Shown here in pieces: positions 25,828-34,762 of a DNA stretch of 64,000 nucleotides. The notes under the pieces were generated by a model. That model was not told the DNA's origin, did not search any database, and worked only from the letters and a program-made list of their open reading frames with translations. The stretch spans positions 5,518,001-5,582,000 of the forward strand of contig OZ244825.1 in the NCBI GenBank assembly GCA_965220385.1. The letters run 5' to 3'. Numbering within the stretch: position 1 is the first letter of the stretch; the number at the start of each line of letters is the position of its first letter. The translations under genes were made by a program, and so were the position numbers. Source of the DNA: PCPOR2b sp965220385. Its GTDB lineage: Bacteria > Poribacteria > WGA-4E > PCPOR2b.

Positions 25828-26871
25828 CTACTTGACTTTGCCACGCCCAGCGATCTCCCAAACGGTTTCCACCTGTTCATGTCTTACAGCGACCAACTCA
25901 TCGTGTAGATTACTTGTCATGCCTTGATGTAACGGGATGATAGCCAATTGGTCGCCAACACGGAATTTATGTTCTGACTCACTCACGTCGAGATGTCCGT
26001 GTTCAACGGACATCCCATATATTTTGACATCCGGGTATCCAACAATATGGCCATAGGGAGTGGGCGGATAACTAGTGAACGTCTTGGCGCCACCATCAAT
26101 GATAATTCGGTCCGCGGTCGGGGTGCTCACAATCGTAACAATCATCCGCAAGGCACATCGGTCCGGATTGAGCGTCTCTGATCCAGATATGCGCGTCATA
26201 CCTTCGTAGACATACGAGCCGCTGCGTGTTTCCGTGCAGCCAATTTCTTTGGACGCACGTTCCGCACCTGTCCCGCCTCCGCTGATGATATTGACAGGGA
26301 TGCCTGCACCATTTAGAAGGTCAACTGTTTCATCAAGGAACGGCTTTGCGCGGATATTGCTCCCATAGGTCATAATGCCTTGAAAATCAAGGCCGGGCAT
26401 CTCCGTCACTTTTTGGGCGAGTTCAAGCGTGGCTTGAGGGGATTGCACACCGACCCGACGTCCTCCTGTGTCCTGTTCAATGACTACACGTACCGAGCAG
26501 CCATCCGCTGCTGCTTGGCTAGAGATTCCTTCGGCGGTTATCTCTGAGTCGAGAGCGACAGTAATCTTTGCTCGCTTGACCAATTGTGTCAACCGTTGCA
26601 ATTTCGGCTTTCCGACGATGTTGTAAGGAATTAGGATGTCGTCAAGCCCGCCATCAACCATAGCCTCCGCTTCTCCAAGCTTTTGGGAGGTAATCCCCTT
26701 CGATCCGGAATCGACCTGCATTCTGGCAATCTCTGGAACTTTGTGGGTTTTTGTGTGAACGCGCAAATCAATGTCGATTTCCCGACAGAGGGCTGCCATA
26801 TTATAGATATTACGTTCGAGAACATCAAGGTCTACAGTAAGTGCAGGTGTATCCAATTCGGAAATGTGCAT
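25828..26871 (-). CDS. D-threonine aldolase/D-serine dehydratase-like PLP enzyme
   Basis: A 347-residue fold-type III PLP enzyme: an alanine-racemase-like barrel with the PLP lysine in VHTKTHKVPEIA near residue 45, and a C-terminal D-serine-dehydratase-like domain (DRIIIDGGAKTFTSY, then GMSVEHGHLDV, then PLHQGMTSNLHDELV). The final motif normally has H-x-C or H-x-D as divalent-metal ligands; here it is H-x-G. Substrate is therefore uncertain. The ATG at 26871 has GAGGAG six bases upstream, so the longer frame from 26934 is not used. Confidence 0.82.
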   Translation of the reverse strand: MHISELDTPALTVDLDVLERNIYNMAALCREIDIDLRVHTKTHKVPEIARMQVDSGSKGITSQKLGEAEAMVDGGLDDILIPYNIVGKPKLQRLTQLVKRAKITVALDSEITAEGISSQAAADGCSVRVVIEQDTGGRRVGVQSPQATLELAQKVTEMPGLDFQGIMTYGSNIRAKPFLDETVDLLNGAGIPVNIISGGGTGAERASKEIGCTETRSGSYVYEGMTRISGSETLNPDRCALRMIVTIVSTPTADRIIIDGGAKTFTSYPPTPYGHIVGYPDVKIYGMSVEHGHLDVSESEHKFRVGDQLAIIPLHQGMTSNLHDELVAVRHEQVETVWEIAGRGKVK

Positions 26872-26981
26872 ATCGTTCTCCTCAATCAATAGATTAACGA
26901 ACAATCCAACCCTTTTGAGGCGGAATTGCACCATCGGGTTACTTAATTACTCAATTGCACACATACGGTCAATTAATAGAT

Positions 26982-27034
26982 TGAGGGGCTGGGAAACACG
27001 AATCCGGACTCGTCGTATTATTCCCAACCCCTCA
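26982..27034 (-). terminator. 14-bp hairpin downstream of secreted protein gene
   Basis: TGAGGGGCTGGGAA at 26982-26995 pairs with TTCCCAACCCCTCA at 27021-27034 with one mismatch, enclosing a smaller stem. It lies between the end of the minus-strand gene at 27072 and the next minus-strand gene (start 26871). AT-rich sequence rather than a clean T-run follows. Likely termination or attenuation. Confidence 0.5.
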
Positions 27035-27071
27035 TATATTGTAACTTACCACCATGTAGTCGGTGTCATAT

Positions 27072-27824
27072 TTACTGATCAGCATCTTCAGCTTTTTTGA
27101 GATACTCGGGTTCTCGTTTTGTAGACTCCTCTTCGTTGCCTTGCTCTTCCATGCTCGGTTCAACTAAGTACTCAACCCGAAAGTCTCGGACAGATATAAC
27201 GGGGTAGACTCCATCAAAGCCTACAACCTGCCCTTTGACTTCGACCCCACTAACGCCTTGGTTTGCTTCTTGTATCAACTCATCAAATTTATCATTACCG
27301 CTAAAGACGGCCTTCTGATCCCAACCCACAACCATCGCATGATTGATCTCTGATGTGTCAGCGCGCCAACGTCGCCAAAAAGGAACATTGCGTATGTAGC
27401 TGCGTGAGAACCCCGGATGTGCATAGAGATTGCCTGTGATTGTGGCTTCGGATTTGGCTACCCAAGCTTGGCTCCCGACCTGGCTGCCCCGGAAGCGTTG
27501 ATCATTCAATTGACGGGTGATGTCATAAATATCAAAAGTACGTCCCTCATTGTACGGATTCTTACCCCGTCGTGGAGTGACTTCAACGATGGTTGTAAAA
27601 TGCCGTTCACGCCCGTTTTTGTCAACGGCTGCGGAGAAACTCACATTCTCCGGATCCGCCCAAGGTTTCAATAAACGTCGAATCTGTCGGGCATCATCAT
27701 TATTGACGAAACCGAAAAGGTGGATTTGGATGCTTTCCACTTCTGCATGGTTTGGATTGGTAAATCCTGCAAACAGAAGTGCGGAAAGGATTAGAAGGTT
27801 GAGGTGGAACTTTCTGGGTAACAT
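27072..27824 (-). CDS. secreted protein of unknown family
   Basis: A 250-residue protein with a signal peptide (about residues 1-27, ending FTNPNHA) and no further membrane segment. The mature part is mixed alpha/beta with a conserved-looking VSFSAAVDKNGRERHFTTIVEVTPRRG and RDFRVEYLVEPS. The C-terminus is low-complexity and acidic (EEQGNEEESTKREPE). I do not recognise the family. AAGGAG lies 11 bases before the ATG. Confidence 0.6.
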   Translation of the reverse strand: MLPRKFHLNLLILSALLFAGFTNPNHAEVESIQIHLFGFVNNDDARQIRRLLKPWADPENVSFSAAVDKNGRERHFTTIVEVTPRRGKNPYNEGRTFDIYDITRQLNDQRFRGSQVGSQAWVAKSEATITGNLYAHPGFSRSYIRNVPFWRRWRADTSEINHAMVVGWDQKAVFSGNDKFDELIQEANQGVSGVEVKGQVVGFDGVYPVISVRDFRVEYLVEPSMEEQGNEEESTKREPEYLKKAEDADQ

Positions 27825-27839
27825 TTTTCGTTCACTCCT

Positions 27840-28689
27840 TTAATTAATACCGCCTCGCCCCGACGATTGTTTCGTCGAGAGATCTGAAAAAATCAAGGAA
27901 TCCAATACAGATACGCACTACTCCTTGGCTGACACGTGGAAATTACACCGAATATATACGCAAATTTTGTACCACCTTAGACGAAGAAGTGTTCCCTCGA
28001 AAACAACTTGCAAAAACGGAACTGGTCAAGCACCACCAATTGGCACTCCACACTCTACCCCGTATCATTATTGTAACACAGTTGCTTGTGGGATACAATC
28101 CATTACTACAACCAACCGAGGATCATTTAGTTTTTCTGTAGGTGCTTGCATCCCGCCTGTCCCGATTCATCGGGGATTTATCGGGGAGGGATTTCCAAAT
28201 CCCGACACGTCGCTATAGGAGCGACTTCCCGACTCCGACTTTTCAAACAAAACGGGTAAAAAGCCTAAAACTGAATAGCCCTAACAACCAACTGATTAAC
28301 GCCCCGATGCCCGATGCAGTTTACCTCCAAAAATCAACACGCTCTTATCATTGATTTTTTTGTTTGGTTTAATTCGTGAAATTGCTTCATTCGTTAAGAT
28401 GATAAAAAATCGACAGTCATATAAACGAGCCAGAGGTGGGGCTATTCGGAAACGCTGCTATCCTCCTTGACGTTGAGTTAAATATTGTGCCAGTTACTTC
28501 CTCGTAGGGCTAATTGCCAAAGATCCATTGAAGTCGCAGCTGATTAGGTCAATCCCACTGAAACTGGGTATCGGGGTGGGACATAAGCCGTCTTCCATCA
28601 ACTATATCGTTCTAAAAGAGCAGGGACGTGTAGGTGAAGTTTGCTAGCACCCCTTGCTTGGGACTGTCCACAATTGAGGGGAATGTCTT
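27840..28689. other. 850-base intergenic region without a convincing gene
   Basis: Frames here are short, lack ribosome sites and have no family features. The part from 28161 to 28225 is a hairpin cluster (listed separately). The remainder probably contains the promoters for the minus-strand secreted protein and the plus-strand potassium channel. Confidence 0.5.
28161..28225. repeat. cluster of three back-to-back palindromes
   Basis: CCCGA...TCGGG (28161-28174), GGGATTT..AAATCCC (28188-28203) and GTCGCT...AGCGAC (28209-28225) follow one another within 65 bases. The density of perfect palindromes in otherwise non-coding DNA resembles a REP/MITE-like dispersed element. No second copy was found in this window. 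Confidence 0.55.
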
Positions 28690-29709
28690 TTGAGTTATCA
28701 ACGAAACTTCATCATCGCGATAATCTCACTGCTCGTTCTTTTTGCCACCGGGGTTATCGGGTATTGGATTATTGAAGGGGAAAATACGCATCACAAGTGG
28801 ACTATATTCGATGCTATTTTTATGACGGTTATTACATTGACGACAGTCGGATACACCGATGACAATATGTCCAAGGTGGGAAGGACTTTCACCGTTTTCC
28901 TATTGCTCGGTGGGTTTGGCATCTTTGTGTATAGTATTACCGTCGCAACTGCCTTTATTATTGAAGGCCAATTCCGAGAGGTGTTTCGACGAAGGAAGAT
29001 GGAAAAATCAATCGATAAACTTTCAAACCATTACATTGTCTGTGGTATAGGGGATACAGGAGTTCATGCGCTGGAAGAAATGATCCAAATGGACATGGAT
29101 TTCGTTGCCATTGAGTACGAGCAAGAACGGATCGATCATGAACTGGAAACGAAAGATTTCCTGTATGTTCATGGTGACGCAACAGAAGACGAAGTTTTGA
29201 TTCGGGCGGGCGTTGAACGTGCACGCGGATTGATCACTTCGCTGTCACGCGATCAGGATAATCTATTTGTTGTTCTCTCTGCGAAACAATTGAATCCAGG
29301 GCTGAAGATTGCCTCTAAAGCGGTTGAAGCCAATTCGCTATCCAAGCTGAAGCAGGCGGGAGCAGATGAAGTGGTTTTACCAGACCATATCGGCGGTATG
29401 CGACTGGCTTCGACGGTTACACGTCCAATCGTGGTTAACTTTCTGGACATCATGCTCAGAAGCCAAGAGACCACGCGCTTTGCTGAATCAGTTATCCAGT
29501 CGGGAACGCCGTTGGTGGGGCTTACTCTGGGTGAGGCGCGCATTCCGGATCGAACAAACCTAATGGTTGTCGCTGTTCATACACGGAATGGGGAGTTCAT
29601 TTATAACCCTTCTGGTGGGTTAAAGCTGGAGGCTGGCGACGGCTTGATTGTTATCGCGGATAACGAGCAGCGAGAAAATCTAAACAAGCTGACGGGCGAT
29701 ACACTTTAG
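28690..29709 (+). CDS. potassium channel protein with TrkA-N/RCK domains
   Basis: A 339-residue MthK-like channel. Two membrane helices (about residues 7-28 and 65-90) flank a pore loop with the selectivity filter TVGYTD (52-57); the canonical form is TVGYGD. The cytoplasmic part has an RCK N-terminal Rossmann domain (HYIVCGIGDTGVHALEEM) and a TrkA-C domain (LMVVAVHTRNGEFIYNPSG). It starts at a TTG with GAGGGG about ten bases upstream. It likely gates K+ flux in response to ligand binding. Convergent with the P1 peptidase gene, four bases between stop codons. Confidence 0.87.
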   Translation: MSYQRNFIIAIISLLVLFATGVIGYWIIEGENTHHKWTIFDAIFMTVITLTTVGYTDDNMSKVGRTFTVFLLLGGFGIFVYSITVATAFIIEGQFREVFRRRKMEKSIDKLSNHYIVCGIGDTGVHALEEMIQMDMDFVAIEYEQERIDHELETKDFLYVHGDATEDEVLIRAGVERARGLITSLSRDQDNLFVVLSAKQLNPGLKIASKAVEANSLSKLKQAGADEVVLPDHIGGMRLASTVTRPIVVNFLDIMLRSQETTRFAESVIQSGTPLVGLTLGEARIPDRTNLMVVAVHTRNGEFIYNPSGGLKLEAGDGLIVIADNEQRENLNKLTGDTL

Positions 29710-29713
29710 TCTT

Positions 29714-30880
29714 TCAATTGTCTCCAGAGTCAAGTTGCCTGTATTGCTTCATCACGTCCTGCAATCGATCCAAAGGGATAGCATGGATCGTGTTCCCCTT
29801 TTTACCGATGGTCGTCACTGCTGTAGTCATAGAGTTGAGGATTGACTCCTCGGTCGCTTCAATGACCGCTTGATACAGGGCATCCATCCGACGATTGGCG
29901 AGCATCGTGATAGGGAATGTCCCATCCTCCGTCCGACGTGGAATGGTATTCGCAGTCGAAAAAGCAATTACGAATTCGCCGCTACTAACCGTACTTGGCG
30001 TACCGGTACGGGCGAGCCCATGTGTTACCCGCTTGGCAAGTTGCATCAGTTGGCGATGTACCAGGGGCGCATCTGTTGCTACAGCGATGATGAACGAACC
30101 ATCTCGACTCCACTCCGGTGTGAGTTCGGTGATTTCTTTGCCGACAGGAACACCGTTGATCTGCAACTGATGGCGCCGACCTCCGTTGGAATTAACCAGC
30201 ACCCCGACCGTGTATCCGCCCCGATCTGCAGGCAAGACCCGTGATGATGTACCGATACCTGCCTTAAAGCTGTAACACCGCATTCCTGTGCCTGCGCCAA
30301 CACACCCCTCTGCAACAGGACCATCTACCGCATTTTCTATCGCCTGAACAGCGTGTTCTGCAGTGACGTGAAGCCCACTGATATCATTCAATCCACCGTC
30401 ATAGCACTCTGCAACGATGGGCAGAATGATATGGTTATCTGGATAGCGTTTGATCATGTATCGCACAACGCCATCGTGAACGGGACCAACGCTAAGTGTA
30501 TTGGTCAGCATTATTGGAGACTCGATCCATCCTGCTTCGTTAGCCCATGCTAACCCTGTGGCTTCGCCGTTCCCGTTAATTGCATAGCCTGCCCCAAACA
30601 GCTTATTGGTCCAAATATCGTCACGCGGGATAACAGCAGTAACGCCTGTCCGAACATTCTCACCGTCTTTCAACGTGACATGCCCCACCTTTACCCCTGC
30701 GACATCCGTGATCGCATTGTGTTTGCCGGGTTCATAGATCCCGATCTCAATACCGAGATCTCGTGCCCGTGCTCGACCCTCCGGGACACTGGAACCTTGG
30801 TCAGAGTTGACCGGCATCCAACCCGCTATCAAACACAAAAATAGGCTGAACCATAATCTCATATGTTGTTTTCTCATCAT
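29714..30880 (-). CDS. P1-family (DmpA-like) peptidase, exported
   Basis: A 388-residue self-processing N-terminal-nucleophile hydrolase of the DmpA/BapA group (L-aminopeptidase/D-esterase). Motifs are ITDVAGVKVGHVTL, RTGVTAVIPRDD and NGNGEATGLAW. The region around the expected autocleavage/nucleophile Ser is YTVGVLVNSNGGRRHQ. Unlike cytosolic homologues it has an N-terminal signal peptide (ending near WMPVNS). The start ATG at 30880 follows AAGGAA. It is the last gene of the minus-strand run that begins with DUF6785. Confidence 0.83.
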   Translation of the reverse strand: MMRKQHMRLWFSLFLCLIAGWMPVNSDQGSSVPEGRARARDLGIEIGIYEPGKHNAITDVAGVKVGHVTLKDGENVRTGVTAVIPRDDIWTNKLFGAGYAINGNGEATGLAWANEAGWIESPIMLTNTLSVGPVHDGVVRYMIKRYPDNHIILPIVAECYDGGLNDISGLHVTAEHAVQAIENAVDGPVAEGCVGAGTGMRCYSFKAGIGTSSRVLPADRGGYTVGVLVNSNGGRRHQLQINGVPVGKEITELTPEWSRDGSFIIAVATDAPLVHRQLMQLAKRVTHGLARTGTPSTVSSGEFVIAFSTANTIPRRTEDGTFPITMLANRRMDALYQAVIEATEESILNSMTTAVTTIGKKGNTIHAIPLDRLQDVMKQYRQLDSGDN

Positions 30881-30902
30881 TTTGGTTCCTTATTATTACG
30901 CT

Positions 30903-32087
30903 TTACTTCAACTCAGGCTTACCGGCGACAAGCCACGCGGTATACCAGTAGCTCGCCGTTGCTGTTGCCGCATCATTCATTCGCTGCACCGCGATCCAGC
31001 CGCTAAATCGAAATAGCTTTTCCAGATATGGTGTGCCGTAAGTATCCTCGCCTAACTTTGCCGTGCGGTCAGCATGGAGAAGGTTGTCGGCGTATACATA
31101 GCTATCAAGCACAATATCAAAAGCAGCCTCCAGCGGATCTTCAATTTCCGATGCCGTCTCCGGTGAGAGATGGATTTGCTCTGCGTAGGCATCCACCATA
31201 TCGTCCTCAAAGCGTTGATGCACACCATGTTGGTTGGTCAATTGTCCGTTATAGTTTTTGACGACATGCAGCGGCATATGGATATCCTCAACATAGTGGG
31301 CGAGTGCACCGGCGGTCTGAACAATTTTTTCGGTATCTCCTGATTTCATTGCCTCGGATAGCAGTTGTGTGTACTCAGCAATACGCCACGTTGCCACTCC
31401 GCGTTTTGTAACATCTTCCACACCAAATTTCGCAACAGCCTCATCATAGTTGTGGGGAAGTTCTTCAAACGGATAGGGACCGTAGATATCAATATCAAGA
31501 AAATGCCGGGGACCTTCGGCGCGATCCCCTGTTTTGTAGACATTGAGACTAGTCAAAGATAGTAATTTTTCCTTTGTATCAAGGGCAAACTGGGTATCCC
31601 CTTCAGAGCCGAGCAATACCGGCTCCCCACTTCGGTTTTTAAAAATATCCGTCTTATCTCCCAACAGATATATCGTATCTGCCTCTTTCCTAATCGGATA
31701 CTCCTGCTCACCTATCGTTATGTACCACCTGCCATTTTTCCCGCGAAGCGAGACCGAAGCGTTTTTCGGAAAGTCGACTCCGTGTGCCTTAAACACTCGA
31801 CGTAAGTCCGCCGTAATCTCTCCATCGTTCAGATCTCCTTCGTATTTTAATCCAATCCGAAACAGCAGCTCTCTTCTCCACCGATCAGGATCGTTTGAGT
31901 GATAGGCGAGTTTTTGGCGGTGCTTATCGAAAAATGGGGAAATTTCTGAAGGCAGAGAATCGCAGGCGGCATTGGTCATTCGCTTGTGCGCGTTGCTTCC
32001 CCAAGGAAAAACTTGGGGCGCGTAGCAAGCGATTAGAGTGGCATACACAGATAATGAAATAAAGGTTGACCAAATTCTTGTTTTCAT
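30903..32087 (-). CDS. exported S1/P1 nuclease or zinc-dependent phospholipase C family protein
   Basis: A 394-residue secreted metalloenzyme. After a signal peptide (about 30 residues), the mature chain starts near a Trp (FPWGSNAHKRM), as in S1/P1 nucleases, whose N-terminal Trp ligates zinc. Zinc ligands are visible in GSNAHKRM, ALAHYVEDIHMPLHVV and HQRFEDDMV. The spacing fits the fold, but the long middle insertion (RHFLDIDIYGPYP) is unusual. It could degrade nucleic acids or phospholipids. The start overlaps the end of the DUF4416 gene by design (one base apart) and has no ribosome site of its own, implying coupling. Confidence 0.78.
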   Translation of the reverse strand: MKTRIWSTFISLSVYATLIACYAPQVFPWGSNAHKRMTNAACDSLPSEISPFFDKHRQKLAYHSNDPDRWRRELLFRIGLKYEGDLNDGEITADLRRVFKAHGVDFPKNASVSLRGKNGRWYITIGEQEYPIRKEADTIYLLGDKTDIFKNRSGEPVLLGSEGDTQFALDTKEKLLSLTSLNVYKTGDRAEGPRHFLDIDIYGPYPFEELPHNYDEAVAKFGVEDVTKRGVATWRIAEYTQLLSEAMKSGDTEKIVQTAGALAHYVEDIHMPLHVVKNYNGQLTNQHGVHQRFEDDMVDAYAEQIHLSPETASEIEDPLEAAFDIVLDSYVYADNLLHADRTAKLGEDTYGTPYLEKLFRFSGWIAVQRMNDAATATASYWYTAWLVAGKPELK

Positions 32088-32088
32088 C

Positions 32089-32643
32089 TTAAAACGGATG
32101 GGGACTTAATCCAATTCCTTTCAGTTGCTCCATGTAGATATGGCGGATATGGTTGAAGATATCAATATAGGTGGGTGTACGGTAATCGGGGTAAGTCCAT
32201 TCCCAAGGTTGGAAGGTCTTACGGTAAAATTTGAGCGTAATTTCGGCATAAATACCATCTTGGAGATAGATGCGGTGTGCATGGTCTTTCGTCGAAGCAA
32301 GTACCAACTTTGCCGCCGTAATGTAACCCGGATCAAGATTAACCGGGCGGGGAGCCGTATCACCCATTGCAAAATCACATTCGACTGCATTAGAAAAGCA
32401 TTTGGCGGGCGCGAGTTCCTCGGCGGAAATCAGTCTCTCAAAACTCACAAACTGACGCTTCAGATCTCTCCCCATCTCTGCTTCATAGTAATCGGTATAA
32501 TCAAAAGGCAATAAATCGCTGGCAAAATCAACCCGTCCCAGCTGTTCCGACAATCGTTGATGTACGATGGAAAGCAAATCGGGAACCGCCGTAATAATCC
32601 CAACGATCAGTTTAACAGGTGGATGAGATCTGATTTGCCCCAT
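32089..32643 (-). CDS. DUF4416 family protein
   Basis: A 184-residue cytoplasmic protein of the DUF4416 family; role unknown. The hallmark block is NLDPGYITAAKLVLASTKDHAHRIYLQDGIYAEITL followed by WTYPDYRTPTYIDIFNHIR, quoted here in two parts of the same region. It lies between a PhyH gene and the exported nuclease-like gene and is likely co-transcribed with both. GAGGTC precedes the ATG. Confidence 0.85.
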   Translation of the reverse strand: MGQIRSHPPVKLIVGIITAVPDLLSIVHQRLSEQLGRVDFASDLLPFDYTDYYEAEMGRDLKRQFVSFERLISAEELAPAKCFSNAVECDFAMGDTAPRPVNLDPGYITAAKLVLASTKDHAHRIYLQDGIYAEITLKFYRKTFQPWEWTYPDYRTPTYIDIFNHIRHIYMEQLKGIGLSPHPF

Positions 32644-32688
32644 ATTAGCATGACCTCATGAATTTAGCCCATTAGCATCAGATCAGAT

Positions 32689-33537
32689 TCAAGCCGCGAC
32701 CGCCGATGTGCCAAGATGTTCTGCCAACCAGGCTCTCAGCGGTACATCCTCGTCGGTTGGCGAGGTGTAGCCGTGCCAACTGGTACTCGCACCCAGTAAT
32801 TGCCGTCGAATTGGATCGCACTTCTCCATAAAGTTTCCAACGGTCATGTCGTCCCTTGGGCGTAGCCAGCGGTAGCTGTAGCCATAGAATAGCACCTTGC
32901 GTGTAATATCCGATTCGTTTGGGCTGCGGGAATGCCAGATACGCCGGTCGAAAATGACTGCCGTGCCGGGCGGAACGCAAACCGGAGTCGCCCCTTCCGG
33001 ATCCGAAACGTCATCGGCGGGAAACTCCAGTTTATTCTGAGTGTGGCTTCCCGGAATAACGTAGAAATTTCCGCGCCCTACTTCGGTTGTATCGGTAAGG
33101 AAGTAACCAACCTTCACTGAAACTCGTGGACGAGGATCGGTTTCCAATTCAGAGTTCAAACGTCCACTGTCCTGATGCCAGCCCAATCGTTTCCTCTCCT
33201 GCTCTGCATCCGGTGGCGGTGGAGGTGTGATGTCCATGTGGGTGAGGTAAAGCTGAATGTTCCAGCCAAGTATCCCCCACACTTTGGGGAATACCTTGTG
33301 CCAGTCGAGCAGATCTAAGAAGACTTCGTCCTGTCCCACGAAGTCCAGCTTATGTACCCACTCGTGACTCTCCATCTTTGTCTCCGTCCGGTGCTGTGCA
33401 TCAATCCGGTCTACCACCGCCTCAATGTCCGAGGTCATCTGTGATGTCAGCGCATCAGGGACGATTAGGAAACCGTTACGCTCGAATTCAAGGCGTTCAT
33501 CCTCAGTTAGACAGTAATCTAAACATGCGGTGTCCAT
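32689..33537 (-). CDS. phytanoyl-CoA dioxygenase (PhyH) family oxygenase
   Basis: A 282-residue Fe(II)/2-oxoglutarate oxygenase. The iron triad is H121-x-D123 (LGWHQDSGR) and H202 (IWHSRSPN), with R213 as the likely 2-oxoglutarate anchor. A Pro-rich loop (ITPPPPPDAE) precedes the HxD. The ATG at 33537 has GGGAGG seven bases upstream and is preferred over 33576. It belongs to the minus-strand run with a mannonate-dehydratase-like enzyme and an Idh-type dehydrogenase. A hydroxylation or demethylation step on a small metabolite of that pathway is a fair guess. Confidence 0.85.
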   Translation of the reverse strand: MDTACLDYCLTEDERLEFERNGFLIVPDALTSQMTSDIEAVVDRIDAQHRTETKMESHEWVHKLDFVGQDEVFLDLLDWHKVFPKVWGILGWNIQLYLTHMDITPPPPPDAEQERKRLGWHQDSGRLNSELETDPRPRVSVKVGYFLTDTTEVGRGNFYVIPGSHTQNKLEFPADDVSDPEGATPVCVPPGTAVIFDRRIWHSRSPNESDITRKVLFYGYSYRWLRPRDDMTVGNFMEKCDPIRRQLLGASTSWHGYTSPTDEDVPLRAWLAEHLGTSAVAA

Positions 33538-33622
33538 ATATGCCTCCCTCAACTGTTTCTGTTGTACTGTCCCCATATCATTTGCATTTCTGAAACGCGT
33601 AATACATTAGGCACTACCGACC

Positions 33623-34597
33623 CTATTCGGTATAGACCGCTTCGATCAATCCCTTCATATAACCGATAGCAAAGAGCCGCTCCATACTATGTTCGTCCGG
33701 AATGCTCGCATCGCCCATTTTTGGAAAATGATCCGGACGTGCGACTCCCGCATAGCCAACATCACGATAGGCGCGTACACACTCCGCCATATCAGCCTGT
33801 CCATCATCGTGGAACGCCTCTACGAACTTATCAGGTGTTCCCTGCACGTCTCGGAAGTGAACAAAGAAAATCTTTTCCTGTTCCCCAAAATGCCGAATCA
33901 CTTCGGGCAGGTTATCGGTCATCAGGGAGAAGTTGCCTTGGCAGAGACCAATCCCGTTAACAGGACTTGGCACCAAATCGACGAGTTTCTGATAATTCTC
34001 CACGTTGCTCATAATCCGGGCAACTCCTCGAATAGGCGACAGCGGTGGATCATCCGGGTGCATCGCCAGTTTGACATCAGCTTTTTCCGCAACCGGAACC
34101 ACACGTTCCAGAAAATACTTCAGGTTCGCCCATTGCTGTTCTTCGGTGATGACACCATGCTCGGTCAGGGGGGCATTCTCCATGTAACTATGATCATAGC
34201 CGCTGACCTGAGATCCACCGCGTGAAGGAATTGTAACCGATGTTCGGAGGACAAAAAGAATTGGCATCCACGCAGGACACCACACCGGAATCCCCAACGC
34301 CCCCATGTTGCGGATAAACTCACAGATGACATCAATTTCTTCATCGCGTCCCGGCAAACCGAGTTTTATTTTCTCCATTGGGGGACGGCTCTCAATTACC
34401 TGTAGGTCAAATCCGCTATCCTCGTATGTAGCTTTTAGACGGGCAAGCGACACATAACTCCACGGCTGTTGTTCGTCGCTTGCATTCGGTATCGGATTCA
34501 AATCCAAGCCGCCAACCACATACTCAACGCCGGCTTGTTTGGCTAATGTCCAGACGGGGGTCGGTTCCGGTCCAAGTGCCAAAGCAATCTTTACCAT
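33623..34597 (-). CDS. mannonate dehydratase-like enzyme
   Basis: A 324-residue TIM-barrel enzyme related to UxuA, which converts mannonate to 2-keto-3-deoxygluconate in uronate degradation. The signature blocks are AMHPDDPPLSPI, GIGLCQGNFSLM, FFVHFRDVQGTPDKFVE and FHDDGQADM, which supply the metal-binding His, Cys, Asp and catalytic residues. It is shorter than E. coli UxuA (394), as in some bacterial UxuA-like proteins. AAAGGAG precedes the ATG. Neighbours (Idh-type dehydrogenase, DUF1349, PhyH) fit a sugar-acid utilisation operon. Confidence 0.85.
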   Translation of the reverse strand: MVKIALALGPEPTPVWTLAKQAGVEYVVGGLDLNPIPNASDEQQPWSYVSLARLKATYEDSGFDLQVIESRPPMEKIKLGLPGRDEEIDVICEFIRNMGALGIPVWCPAWMPILFVLRTSVTIPSRGGSQVSGYDHSYMENAPLTEHGVITEEQQWANLKYFLERVVPVAEKADVKLAMHPDDPPLSPIRGVARIMSNVENYQKLVDLVPSPVNGIGLCQGNFSLMTDNLPEVIRHFGEQEKIFFVHFRDVQGTPDKFVEAFHDDGQADMAECVRAYRDVGYAGVARPDHFPKMGDASIPDEHSMERLFAIGYMKGLIEAVYTE

Positions 34598-34762
34598 TTT
34601 CGACTCCTTTCTTCTTAACGTGAAAGACTGAATTACATGCTGTCGCGTTTCCAGAGCTTTCGATAGATTATATCACAACCATCAATGGCTTCAATCGAAA
34701 AACCGTTTTAGCAGCAGTGAGGATAAAGCGATAGACACTGCATTGCCACTGTATCGCCTTGA

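Noticed and set aside
28142..28354. A short plus-strand frame over the palindrome cluster
   Set aside because: Composition and lack of ribosome site or family features point to non-coding repeat DNA.
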